DNA of 64,000 nucleotides from Dermatemys mawii (lineage: Eukaryota; Chordata; Testudines; Dermatemydidae). Both the position numbers and the translations under genes were made by a program. Location: NCBI GenBank assembly GCA_007922305.1, contig ML677364.1:19058538-19122537 (forward strand). Reading direction: 5' to 3'. This document shows, piece after piece, positions 11,831 to 23,416 of the stretch. The notes beneath the pieces were generated by a model, which was not told the DNA's origin, searched no databases, and was given only the letters and a program-made list of their open reading frames with translations. Within the stretch, counting starts at the first letter, position 1; each line of letters begins with the position of its first letter.

Positions 11831-12370
11831 TATGAGCAGGGGCTCAGGTAGCCTCCCGATTCAACGCATTTACAGAGATAGCAGGACAGGGAGGGTCTTC
11901 AGGGGTCAGAGAAGGCCTAGGCCTGTAAGGTCACTGCCCTCTCCACAGTGATGCGGGGGGGGTGGGGGGGGAGGGAGGAGTGGCTCTGACCCGCATGGGC
12001 TGAGGAACACACCTGGTCCTACCTCTCCGTTAGCTCCAGTTCCACTGCCAGCTGAGAGTGATATCCCCAACCCCCTCCTACCTCCAGGCTTTTGGCCTGG
12101 CGGGTTGCCTCAGGCCCAGTGCAATGATGCTAGACCCAGTGCAATGATGCAATGGTGGTGATGGTGAGATCTGGGCCCAGATGGGGTGGGCAAGTTGCTT
12201 CCTACTCTACTGATGGTGCGTGCAAAAACTGAGTGGGTTTGTGACCCCACATGCCACATCAAATTTGGCCGGCTGCCCACAGTCACACCACTTCTCACTC
12301 AGATTTGGTCCAGCTGCCCAGGATCGCAACACCACTGACTCAAATTTGGCCCGGCCACTCCTCCAATGAC
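11831..12370. repeat. Unclassified GC-richer block with internal short repeats
   Basis: Contains a tandem duplication of 'cccagtgcaatgatgc' at about 12,116-12,150 and three loose repeats at 12,257-12,365 centred on 'tcaaatttggccggctgccc', 'tcagatttggtccagctgcc' and 'tcaaatttggcccggcc'. A G-run block lies at 11,955-11,980. Composition differs sharply from the flanks, so I read it as an unclassified mobile element. I could not find paired termini. Confidence 0.45.
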
Positions 12371-12689
12371 TGTTTCAATGGGCACCTAAATCCAGATGAC
12401 ATGCTTCAGTTTCCTAATAGGATTAGTCAGCTTTCTTCAAGAAAGTGAATTCATTTTCCATAAATTAGAGTTGCTCAAAATTATTTAGTCAATATTTTTG
12501 GATGGAAATGCAGTTTCCTCAACATTTTCTGTGGGAAAAATTATGATTTGCTAGAGTTTTTGCAATTTTTCCATCAAGAAAATGGAAACAAAATTTTGTT
12601 TGGGATCAGGTTGACTCAAACATTTCTGGTGTTTTTTTTTAAATCAAACTGAAATGTTTTGGGTCAGTTTGACATTAATCTGTTTGCAG

Positions 12690-13502
12690 CAGGGCCCCCT
12701 GGCTGTTGAAGTTTGGGTGTCTCATGTCCCTCCTGTCCTCTGTGAGCTGGGCTCCATCTCCCACAATGTACCAGTCTCATTCAGCTGCCCCTCCCCCCAC
12801 TGCCATGCGCTGTTCCTGCCCTCTGCCTTGGAGCTGCTCCTGGGAGCTACCTGATTGCTGTGAGGGGAGGGAAGAGGGGAGAAGGATGCTAATGTCAGGG
12901 TGTCCCCTTCCTCCCTGCTCCTGACTCCTACATACCCCATCCCCATAGAGTGGGGGAGTGGGTGTGGGACAACAGGAAAGGGCTCAGGATGGAAGGAGCT
13001 TGCTCACAGCAGCTGCTGTCTCAACTTCGCAATCCACTTAAAAAGACAATGTCTTTAAGAGTGGGGTCAGCTTACTTAAAGGGGTAATGCACATCTCGCT
13101 CACACACACACAGAGGATGTGTGTTTCTGTCTCTGTCTGCCACGCTTTATCACCTCCCTCCATTTGTGCTGCCTTTTAGAGTGTGAGGCTACATTAACAA
13201 CAATGTGTTAACTCTTGAGGACATATCCCAGTGCTAGTTCATCATTTAGCAGTAATGCATCCCCTGGGAAGTGACTCCACCACCTCAACCAAGCTTCACA
13301 ATCATCATTGCTGTGCAAAGTATTAAATTGTTCATTTAAAACTTACACTGTATATATCTGATATATAGTCTTCTGTCTGACGAAAAAATTTTCCCTGGAA
13401 CCTAACCCCTCCATTTACATCAATTCTTATGGGGAAATTGGATTCGCTTAACATTGTTTCGGTTAAAGGCGCATTTTTCAGAAACATAACTGAGGAGTTG
13501 CT
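12690..13502 (+). mobile_element. Tigger-type (Tc1/mariner) non-autonomous element, left end lost
   Basis: Several segments match my memory of a common turtle Tigger-derived repeat: 'gcagggccccctggctg', 'ggagctgctcctgggagc', 'gcagctgctgtctcaacttc', 'gtgaggctacattaacaac', 'ccaagcttcacaatcatc' and 'ttatggggaaattggattcg'. It ends at 'gaggagttgct' just before TA. Only the right terminus is evident, so it is probably truncated on the left. Short frames over 12,654-12,946 are not genes. Confidence 0.65.
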
Positions 13503-14867
13503 ATAATTATCTGCTTATGCCACATCTCATAGGTATATAGATTGGAGTAACACACCAGGGGTCTGGAGAGAAGAGCGAAATCAGTTCACTGGAGGGAAAA
13601 AGAACAACCATGAAGACAGCTCTTCATTAACAGAAAGAAGGCTTCTGAGGAGGTTGAATCCTAGAAGGCTAGATTATAGCCCAAGCAAGGGTTTTCTGTT
13701 TCTCCATTTATGTAAAAACCTTTGTTTCTTTCCTTTATGACCTGTGCACACTGAAGTTCAGGAATAAGAAAACCATGAGGAAAACCATGCTTCAGGGGAC
13801 TTATAATGCTGAATCAGCTGGCTTAATTATACAGTTTACCACACACTTTTCCTTTACATTGTTAGCTTGTCTTCCCTGCAATTACTTCACCAAGCTATGG
13901 TTAACATTTTAATCTTGCTAAACTTGCTGTTCTTTGAGATCCCTCCAGGTGTCAATATCTTTCTGACAATTTGGTTTTCAGAAACAAAACATTGTTCAAG
14001 GTCTGATTGCACCAGAGCAAAATAAAGGCCTATACTTTCCTTCTTCATGATAGCACGGCATATCCATATCATAAAATTACATTGGCCTGTTACCCCCTTT
14101 GTATTACATGGCAGTCTTGCTTATAAGTTTTTGTCCAATCACTTTTAGATTTTTCAACATTACCACACTCTCTCTTTCTCTCACTCTCATTTAATCTGTA
14201 TCTCAATACTGTTATATTGCTCATTACATTTTATATTTAAATTTTAAAGTGTCTGAGTTGTAGTGGGATGGAGAGATTAATTTTCCTTCAGTATTGCGCT
14301 GTTCAAAGTGCCTTTAATAATCACATCTCTTAGAATGAGGCTAGTCGTAGGAGACAGGACTGCTAGTTAGAACAGGCAAGTTAAAGGGTAACCATCTTGA
14401 AAGACCATAACAGTAGTCTGACCTTAGATTTCCAACATATTACAGAAGAAGGCAGTCATCTAGTGGTCAGTCCTTCAAGGGATGATACAAGGACTTAAAG
14501 GATAGCAGGCTCCTTGGTCCCCCTCTGGTAAACCTGCCAACATAAATAAGAACAGCATGTGATATGCAGTAGGGGTAATGTTTGGAAATGGGCAGAACCT
14601 GTCTGGATCCCATTGGGACTGATCTTGGAGCTACCCTTTCAAGTGTAGAGGAAGCAGTAGGAAGGGATGAACTCTTATAAAGCAAAGATCAGAATGAATG
14701 CCCTACTAATAAAAATAGCCTCTGGAAATATACAAAATATAGACAGAGCCTATCTCTAACTCAAATTCTAAAATAGAACAGACAGACTTTAGTCTAAAAT
14801 TGTTTTTCAGTGTTTTCCCTGAGCGATCAGAGGGTTTTTTGAAGTACAGTTTGTTCGCATCCCCTCT
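13503..14867. other. Unique DNA, no feature recognised
   Basis: No exon, RNA gene or transposon end recognised. Low-complexity 'tctctctttctctcactctc' occurs at about 14,170. Confidence 0.45.
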
Positions 14868-14871
14868 GTGA

Positions 14872-16305
14872 TGTAACCCTTCTGCCCATCAGAGTTGGCA
14901 GCAACAAGGGTCGGGTTCAGTATCCAGGGGTTCCATTCCAATAGCACAATACAAAAACCGGCTTGAGCCCCCACCCAGTGACCTGGGACAACCATATACC
15001 ACTCCTCTGGGCGTCTGTAAGAGACAATACTTCCCCTCTCGCAAGCACAGAGTCTGAGTGTACCAAAGCCTTTTAATAACAGGGAGAACCAATGTGGCAT
15101 TATATTGGGGAAACACCACAAACAAGGTTAATAAACTGAACCAGAAGCCCCCCTCCCAGCAAATAGGCCGTGGCCTTCCCTTTGGCTCTTGAGTTCCACA
15201 ACCCCAAAAAGTCACTCAATAGTCCCAAAAGTCCAACAGCCCAAGAGTCTCTGTTCTTGGTCCGTGCAGAGTTCAAAAGTCAATTGGCAGAGTCTTACCT
15301 CCAGCCTGGGTGGAGATGGAGGGTAGGGCACGGGGCACCTTACGTGGTCCGAGGCCGACTGCGCCGCCTCTCCGTGAGGTTCCGCTGCAGCTCTCACCGC
15401 AATCGGCTCTGCTCCGCTGGCTGTCCTACGAACCGCTCTGCCTGTTGATCCACTAGCTGCTCTGCTAGCCGACACACAGACAGCTCTGCCGCGCGGGTCA
15501 CTCTGCCCGCAGCACCAACACCTCCGCTAGTGGACACACAGACAGCTCTGCCGCGCGGGTCACTCTGCCCGCAGCACCAACGCCTCCGCTAGTCGACAGA
15601 CAGCTCTGCTGCACCAGTCACTCTGCCCGCAGCACCAACAACTCCGCTAGCCGTCCTGCTAGCCGACACGCAGACTGCTCTGCTGCACCAGCCACTCTGC
15701 ACTTTTTTCAGGCCCCCCTACTTAAGACAGTGCTCAGTGATTTCTTTAGCTCTTAGGTGATTTCAGCATACAGTAGGAGAGCCTTAGTGCAGGTTCACCA
15801 GTGACCCCAAAGCAATTTTCAGCTCAGCAGCCTGAAACCAGGCTCCTAATGGAAGCAAAATTCAGTTCTGATATTCCACAGTGGAGAAAGGCAGGGTGCA
15901 ATAGGCCTGGGAGGCCCTCAGACAGAGCCCTCACCAAAAGGTATAGGTGCTTATCCACCACCTCTCTCAATCTCACAGTGTTCTGAAACGCATGGCCCTT
16001 GCCCAGTGAGTGCTACCTAGATGATGGCGAGTCCCTCCATCATAACAAGGGCCAAGTACATGTCCATAGTCCTTCATTCACATAATCACAGTAACATCAC
16101 TTTATCATTCCTGCCCCAATAACATAGAAACTGGGGCTCCCTCATCAGCCAAAGTGGCCATGTGGGCTGCTGTGGGCTCAGGCTAGGCACAGTGGGTGTG
16201 TCTATGCAAATTGATCAGCCCCAAAATTATTTTCCAAGACTCACTGCAATTCCCATAGTTTGCCACCAGATGTCAGAATATATCTCATTCCTGACACTGC
16301 TTACA
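14872..16305. mobile_element. Solo-type LTR (family A), copy 2, 1,434 bp
   Basis: Starts TGTAACCC and ends GCTTACA, with the 4-bp word 'gtga' directly flanking both sides (14,868-14,871 and 16,306-16,309). The first 900 bp match the broken copy at 2,826-3,945. An ATTAAA on the minus strand near 15,070 and an AT-rich box near 15,720 are compatible with transcription to the left, but orientation is uncertain. No gag or pol fragment is adjacent, so it looks like a solo LTR. Whether it is of the Ty3/Gypsy type (4-5 bp TSD) or ERV type cannot be settled here. It carries 62-bp tandem units. Confidence 0.7.
15471..15700 (+). repeat. 62-bp tandem repeat inside LTR family A
   Basis: Units begin at 15,471, 15,533 and 15,595 with 'gacacacagacagctctg', followed by 'ccgcgcgggtcactctgccc' and 'gcagcaccaac', each ending near 'ctccgctag'. 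A fourth, partial unit starts near 15,665. Units one and two are nearly identical; later ones diverge. The other LTR copy has looser 'gctccactctgccaactg' blocks in the same place. Confidence 0.85.
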
Positions 16306-16309
16306 GTGA

Positions 16310-17540
16310 GTTCTTCTCCTGGTTATTGAAAAGTCAGACTAAGACTACTGTACTTTTTTGAGTCTCCTTTCATTTTTCCCTCTTCTATGACTCAATGCTA
16401 CTACAGTTCTATTGTCCCTTACACTCTTTTTTTAAAAATAGTCCTCCTTTCTATTTCCAGCTGCAGGATGTCTCTTCCCTGTTATAGTCTTGTCCCTATC
16501 TGTTGAAAGTAACATATCTTGCTTCGGAAGCTGGATCCATTAATTGGCTTTTTCGTGCCTTCTGACTTTTTTCCCCTGCTTCTTCACACAACATGCCCCT
16601 TTTGCAGTATGGACACATTCACTTCACTTTCTCTCTTTAGTGCTCTCTTTCTTGCAGTGGTTCTCTCCATCTCTCACTAACCTTAGTCTATTTTCACATT
16701 CTAATGCTTTAAGAATAAAGTGTCAGCTCTAATCTTATTTTCTTCTTGAAGATGGGGAGGGTGTATCTGGACTGAGCATAAAGGCTCACAATGGAGCTGT
16801 TAACCATTTAAGTGGATCTCTATTGTAGGAAGAACAGAAGTGAGGCAGCAAGTTGTGCCCAATAAGGAGAATGGCTGAAAATGATGGATCAGGCCATTTC
16901 CTCTTACTAGCTGCTCAATCTTTATTCTCTCCACGCCTACCCCACATCCCCATAAATAAAAGCTTCTTGCAGTGCAGTGGAGGACTGAAATGTAAGGACT
17001 TTATTTGGTTATCAGCCATCATACGCATGATTTATAATTAGTTAAAAGAAGATTCAAGGTTTGAATGAAACTTAGCATACTCTGTGGAATGTATCATAGT
17101 ACACTTGCAACTCCAAGTGTTTGGACAAGGGTTGTTCCCACAACATATTAACTCCAAATTAAAACTAGGTTTCCATTTTTCTCCCTCTCTTCTAAAAGTG
17201 CTATCTTACCTTTTATTTATTAGATTTATAAACCATTTTAATACTCCACCCAAAAAAACCCAAACTCAACCCCCTCATATATTGCTATGGGCATCCTAAA
17301 GAAACAATACTATTAAAAGTAAAGCAACCCCCCATTTAGAAACTCCAGTTCCAATAAAACCAAATAAGAGGCTCTCTGAAACCTCCTATCTACCATAAAG
17401 AGTAGCTCCCACCAGGTCCCACCCTCTCTTCCAAAGGCCAGGCAGAAAGATAAACTTTGCAATTTGCTGTAAAGTTCACATATACTACTCTAAGTGTGGA
17501 TAACTGTTCCACAATTGAGGGTCCTTCACAGAATGTTCAA
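16310..17540. other. Unique DNA, no feature recognised
   Basis: No gene or recognisable repeat end. Confidence 0.45.
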
Positions 17541-17640
17541 CTGCTAGCACATTGACTTTAATGGGACTACCTGTCGGGTACAGTGCTACAGAGTGGAAGT
17601 AAAAGGGGAGGGCAGAATCAGACCCTTTGGAGTCTATATG
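17541..17640. repeat. Degenerate palindromic MITE
   Basis: 'ttgactttaatgggactacc', a degraded spacer, 'agagtggaagtaaaagg' and 'gcagaatcagaccctt' match one half of the palindromic family centred on attgacttcaatggg. Boundaries approximate. Confidence 0.45.
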
Positions 17641-17992
17641 GAACAATAGCCATCCTTTTCATGTGGCAGTCTTTACAACAGGGAATTAAACCCTAGTTTA
17701 CTTAATATTGCATCAAAACAGAAGTCAGTGAAACCTATTTTAATGCTTTTGTTATGCAATAGTAGTGAAATTGATTCCTTTTTAAAATATATGTTCCTTG
17801 ACTCTCCTCATAAAATTACTATAATATTCTATACTAGTAACCTCAAACGCCACAGCAAGCCTATTGTAAGTGTTAGTGTTTAAGATCCTTTCTGTAAAAT
17901 GTTCTAATATTGACTATAAAAGTAGTAGTGCTTTATCATTATGTAGCATTGTATTATGTTATAGCTTCCATTTAATGTTTCATTAATTTTAG

Positions 17993-18067
17993 GAAGCCAA
18001 AGCCAAAGCAGAATTGTACAATAAGTCAGTGGGAGTTCTGTCATCTGTACCGCCTCCGATTTACTAG
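17993..18067 (+). CDS. Weak candidate terminal coding exon (24 codons)
   Basis: A pyrimidine-rich stretch ending in 'cattaattttag' at 17,992 is a reasonable splice acceptor. The following phase-0 frame runs 24 codons (begins EAKAKAELYNKS, ends SVPPPIY) to TAG at 18,065-18,067. The composition is protein-like and the tail contains a PPxY-type motif. Against it: an open frame this short arises often by chance, no upstream exon with matching phase is recognised, and no nearby AATAAA supports a 3' end. I do not recognise the protein. Confidence 0.12.
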   Translation, partial: EAKAKAELYNKSVGVLSSVPPPIY

Positions 18068-19185
18068 TTCTGTTTTCTCGTAAGGCTTCTCTGCATTCAC
18101 CTTCTGTAGCTCTTTACATTGCACCTCAGGGGAAGAGGTCACATCTGTCCATGCCCCCATCTGACAGAGTTCAAGAATGTGTGAGGTTAGGTTCCAGACA
18201 CTCCTTACTCTTCAGTACTTCTCTAAAGGCTGTGGGTTTCTTGTCTCTTTGAGACTGTCTATTTGCAATTACCCATACAGTCTTCTGTAGTGCGACACAT
18301 AGCCCACATTGGAGCTGGCAAGTTCAGTTAGTGTACCTGGTTGAGGATGAAGCCCAGCTAGGGAAGAAGCTGTGTGGTGAGCATAAAGGAAGGAAGCCAA
18401 GAGGAGAAGAGGCCTACGAGATGGCTGACAAAGCAGCAAAACTTGCTCTAAAAATGAATAGGTGGTATTAAGATACTCTTCATTAGACAACAATTTAAAA
18501 GTGTGAGCATGAAGGAGTTTGTGAAGGAATGAAAAGAACTGCAGACTAAAGAAACAAAAGGTTGAAGGATCTACAATGTATGCTCAAAAATCAAAGATAA
18601 TACTATGCTCATAATACTTATACAGTCATGATAAGAAAAATGGGAATTAGCCATTTTTAGAGTGTGAAAAAGGTCATTAGATCTTTAATGATACGTTAAA
18701 CTTATTAAAAAGACTCAAAGATGGACTGTATAATGTGTGCAAAACCAAAGCAACTATTGGTCATGTTGCATGGTACTGTGGGCAATATTCTATCAAAAGA
18801 AAATGACCAGATTAGTCTCCTTTAAACTTTACACTCTATATTCATTTTTTATTTTTTACAGATGGTAGTGGAGGGAGAGAGGTGATTTCACAGTGCACAC
18901 CTCTGGCAGAGATTCACAATATTACTTCCAGATGCTTTCAATTTTTCAGTGTTCGTCTATTTTGCTTTGCAATCCCGCAGACTATGTCATCCGTCATAAC
19001 ATACATAAGGGAATCAGCCATATGGTATCACAAGAGAAATGGAAGGTAAACATTTGTCATCTGTATACGTGTAAGCTACTCTTCCTTCTTTTTATATCTC
19101 TTCCAGTTAATTTACCAAACAGTGTAATAGCTGGAGTCTGCTTTATTATTATTTATCTACTCCCAAAGAGAGTGTAATATTCCTT
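18068..19185. other. Unique DNA, no feature recognised
   Basis: Nothing supportable beyond the weak exon candidate just upstream. Confidence 0.4.
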
Positions 19186-19335
19186 GACTCTAAGAGCCAG
19201 ATCCTTATTTACAGTAAGACCCTTCTGGCAATGTGAACAGGCCCTTACAATATAATATACATCCACATTTTAAGGTTACTTTAACTGCCAGAGCATCATA
19301 AAATGGCCTTACATAAATGAGAACCAAACCCTATT
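19186..19335. repeat. Degenerate MITE
   Basis: 'agagccagatccttatttac', 'agtaagacccttctgg', 'aaaatggccttacataaatg' and 'agaaccaaaccc' form a loose inverted arrangement typical of an old DNA element (ends 'gccagatccttattta' and 'taaatgagaaccaaacc'). Boundaries approximate. Confidence 0.45.
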
Positions 19336-20180
19336 ACAGTATGTTTATGAGAAGCCTATTGTGGCACACCACCACTATTGGGGAGAACTGATAGCTGAAT
19401 GTGGTTCCCTTTTTTAAAAATATGCTTTAAAATCAGAAATATGCAAATGATTTGGTATTTTCTGGGCTTCTTTTAACCAAACTCTAGTAACAAATTAATC
19501 CCATGGATTCTAAATTCAGAATCCCAGCTTTATTATGTCTTGGAGAGGAGAGGATTTTTTTGCCACTGTTTGACATCTTAATGGTGTTGCGCTGGGAAAC
19601 CTCTGTTCATGAGAAGTCAGCTGTCTGAGTGAGAACATCGAACTTTGCTAGCTGAGCTAAAGGTTTTGGGTGTCCTGTAAAATGAGATTCTCTTGCAGTT
19701 CTGCTGATTGAATTCAGTGAGGCAGAGCTCTGGCCAGCTGACTGGTATGCTTTATTGCCAGATGCCCTTTCAGAACAAGACCATGCTTCTTCCCTGCCAT
19801 TAAACAATTCCTTTTGATACACTACTGGATATATTATTTTTTAAAAAATGCAGCTTCTTTGACAATCTTGTTTAAAAAGTGACTCTTCCATGACCTGATT
19901 TTTCACTTACAAGGGCATTTCCAGTTTGAAAGGAAATGCTTTAAAGTAGCATTAAGGTACAACAGAGCTAAAAGCAAATAAACATCAGATGCCCCAATGA
20001 TTCATGAGCTCATCTACAATCTAATCAGAGACTTTCTAGGCATATTGACTTACCATTCATAATAGAAAGATCTTTGAGAAACTGAAAGTAGGAGGTCCCT
20101 TGAGCTCTGAAGACTATGAAATCCTTAAAGAAAGGGAAGAAATACCTCACAGCTGGGAAAACAGCAAACTGATATGCACT

Positions 20181-20275
20181 GAACCTGATTCTGATCTTTC
20201 TTACACCTTTCTTGAACTGGTGTAACTCAGTTGAGTGAATACTGATTTACAAAGAAGATCAGGATTGATTCTAGT
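20181..20275. repeat. Degenerate palindromic MITE
   Basis: 'cctgattctgatctttctta' and 'aaagaagatcaggattgatt' are reverse-complement-like ends around 'ggtgtaactcagttgagtg'. Same family as the copy at 2,490. Confidence 0.55.
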
Positions 20276-20324
20276 TATTTTATTACAGAAAAATAAATGA
20301 ATGCATTTGCAAATCTAGATGCAT

Positions 20325-20775
20325 AACCTAATAGATTTTAAAGCCAGAAGGGTCCACTGTGATGATCTAGTCTGACCTCCTGCACAAGCCAGACCATAGA
20401 ACTTCCCCACAATATTTTTTGTTTGATCTTTTATTAAAGATATGTTCTAGTTAAATCTTGATTTTAAAATAGTCAGCAATGGAGAATCCACCAGGAACTA
20501 TGGTAAGTTGTTCCAAAGGTTAATTACCCTCACAGTTAAAAAATTACACCTTAATTCCAACCTGTATTTGTCTAGCTTCAACTTCTAGCTATTGGATCTT
20601 GTTCTACTTTTGTCGGTTAGGTTGAATGGCCCATTATCAAAAATTTGTCCCTTATGTAGACACTTATAAATTGTAATCACCCATTAGCCTTCTCTTTCTT
20701 AAGTGAAATAGATTGAGTTCGTTGAGTCTGTCACTACAAGGTGATAGATCTAACTCCTCTGAGATCCTGCTATGA
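20325..20775 (-). mobile_element. CR1 LINE, 3' untranslated end (antisense here)
   Basis: 'ttttaaagccagaagggtcc', 'tgatctagtctgacctcctg', 'gaatccaccaggaac', 'ttaattccaacctgtatttg', 'attggatcttgttctac' and 'taaattgtaatcacccat' follow the order of the CR1 3' end read in antisense. CR1 copies are normally 5'-truncated, and only this non-coding end is present. A Tigger element lies immediately downstream at 20,792. Confidence 0.8.
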
Positions 20776-20791
20776 TTTAAGCATGTGTATA

Positions 20792-21093
20792 GAGTAGACT
20801 CTCAATTATCCAGGATTGGGTTAACCAGGATGTGGATTAACCAGGATGTCAAAAAAAATATGTGTAACTCGCAGGGCCGGCTCTGGCTTTGTTGCCACCC
20901 CAAGCACAAAATAAACAAAGAAGACCCTCCAGGGCGCAGGGCAGCCAATGAACCAACACCCCTCCCCCTGGCACAGAGTGGCTGGCGAACCAACCCACTC
21001 CTCCCCTTATTTCCTATGGATGGTGATTATCCGGGATTTTATTAACCAGGATTATTTTTTTCCCTATCATCCTGGATAATTGAGAGTCCACTG
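20792..21093. mobile_element. Tigger-type MITE, TA-flanked, with a possible inner insertion
   Basis: The left end 'gagtagactctcaattatcc' and the right end 'ggataattgagagtccactg' are inverted repeats flanked by TA (20,790-20,791 and 21,094-21,095). Subterminal 'ggttaaccaggat' and 'ttattaaccaggatta' fit the same family. From 20,872 the interior begins CAGGGCCGGCTCTGG, the start of the hAT family seen complete at 41,442, so a further insertion is likely, but its right end is not clear to me. Confidence 0.8.
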
Positions 21094-21095
21094 TA

Positions 21096-23410
21096 GTCCC
21101 ATTATTGAGACTACTCATGGGTGCAAAATTACACATTTGCTCACATTGTTGCAGGATTGGGGCAATGATTGTTCACAAATAAAAGCTTTGTTAGAATTGA
21201 GGTTGAGAGTGTAATTCAGGGAAGTCCAGCTAATACCCCACCCAATATTGCATTTCATTTACAAAAATTCTCCTTTTAAGAAACCTTGATGGTAAATGCT
21301 TTGGTAATGAACAGTTCCCTGCTGGTGTAGAATTCTTCATCATTCACTATTGCCCTTTCTGCTGCATAAATAATCAATAGCAGCCAGGGCTGTAAAGAGC
21401 CTTGAAAGTGAAGACAAATCTGGAATATGATGCAAATATGATAAAAAGAAGAGTCAATCAGAGGAATTTAAGTTGGGAGAGTTGATGTAGCCAGAGCAAT
21501 GGAAAATGAGAGATGGACTACCCAAACAGAGAAAAGAATCTGAACAATAGTTGGTGTTTTTTATTCCCTCATTGGAGGTGTGTAATACATAGCATCAGTT
21601 TTCAGCAGGGAATGCTCAAATTTACAAGTTCAAAACTATCTTTGTATACTACTCTCTTGGCTTAAAATTATAGTTACTACAAATACTTCTATCAACTAAT
21701 AACTCATTCAATATAATATTTCAGAAAGAGCACAAACAGAAAACCCAGTTAGGCTTTCAGTTTGTCTGGGTTTTTTTTGTTGTTGTGTTTTGTTTGGTTA
21801 TTAGTTTGGGTTTTTTGAGCAAATAATTGTGGAGTATTTATTGAGGTATACACACAGTCTGACTTGTGACCCAGTAACTAGTAAACTATGTAGTAAATCT
21901 CATGAAGTTTTCAGCTCTTCCAATTATGGGCACAGCATAGTCCATAATATAGGATTACTGAGGACAAATGTATAAAATACTGCTCAGTTATTACAGGCAA
22001 TTCAAGGACAAGGGACGAGCACCAAAACACGGTATCATCATAGGCCAGTGCAAGGGTTCCTGTGCCATCCTTCAATTCCCAAATGTTCTTTTGTGTAAGA
22101 AGAGGAACCTTCCCCGTGCTCTTGGAGTGTACTCATCCCTTTCCCAGACAATTGTTTTTCTACTGGGCAAATACCATTTAACTGTTTGCAAATTAGCTTT
22201 AAAATACTGCAGATCACATCTGAGCAGAGCTTCTGGAGCTGGATTCAGCAGCCAATAAATTATTTTGTGCACTTTGGCAGCAATGTAAGACAGTGTCCTG
22301 AAACATAACTTGTAAGGAATGCATATTTAGAGGCTTAAAACTGTGCTAGCAAGTTGTTTGCAGGGTAAAGCTGCCCCTTCTGTTACAGCATGAGACAACT
22401 TCCCAAAGAGCTTTTGTAAATAACACCACAAAGTGCAGAATAGTCTACATTGACTGCAGTTGTTTAACCACACTCTGTTACATAAAAGCAGTGGACCCTA
22501 AAAATGGCTTAACAAGTGAAAGGGTGAGGCTTTCCTTGATATTGAATTCACATAAGAGTTTAGTTGCACACGTGTATAATCAAATTTAACACAGGACCTT
22601 GAGTTCATACCTAGGGCTACTCAAAGGGGCTCTTTTCTGGATGACCAGATGTGAAACCAATGCTCCGCTTTAACTAACTTCCAGTTTAATTTCCAGGTAG
22701 AATTGTTGGTTTTGACCTGTGAGCATGGATAAATGGAATGAACTTGGAGGATTATTATTTCCTTTGATTGGAATGCCAGCTGATTTTAGGGAAAATATAC
22801 AAAAGTGCTAAATTTTATATTTTAAAAAACCAAATGTAGCAAAAAGCAGTAATTTCCGTATAACATAGCACTGGGTAGCAATGACTAAAATTATACTGCA
22901 GGACTATATTTCTCTGAAAGGGCCAGATGATGTACTGCTTATTACCATTTCTGAGGTGTGACAGGACTACTCCTGGGAGTAATTGCTCCTCATTAGAATT
23001 AATAAGAGGTTAACAATCTGGCCTTAAGTCACTTGTCATTTTTAGGCAGCAGTGTTAAACTAGGACACTGACTCTGATCCTGATTGCTTTGTACCATTCT
23101 AGTGACATAAAACAACCCTGGACACAATAGATTCAGCCCCCCAAATATCTACCTTGTGCAGGCAGATCTTCAGGTGGCAGAGATTTATTATACTGGCTCC
23201 TTCATCATTTTCCCTCTGGAATACTACTACTGGGGACAGAGAATGGACAGAACTCTTCTGCTGTATCAAAATTCACGTACAGTTACACTAGCGAGTTCAC
23301 AAATGGAGTGTGTGACAGGACAGAGGGCAAGGGGCACTTTGATATCTGGTAATGAATTTCAGCTGACTGAAACCAGTTTAAGTGTACCCCAGTCCTTTAA
23401 CATCATGAAA
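21096..23410. other. Mostly unique DNA
   Basis: No gene. A T/G-rich low-complexity run lies at about 21,768-21,820. The open frame at 21,968-22,258 is not recognisable. About 22,020-22,300 has high sequence complexity and might be conserved, but I have no direct evidence. Confidence 0.4.
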
Positions 23411-23416
23411 GATAGC

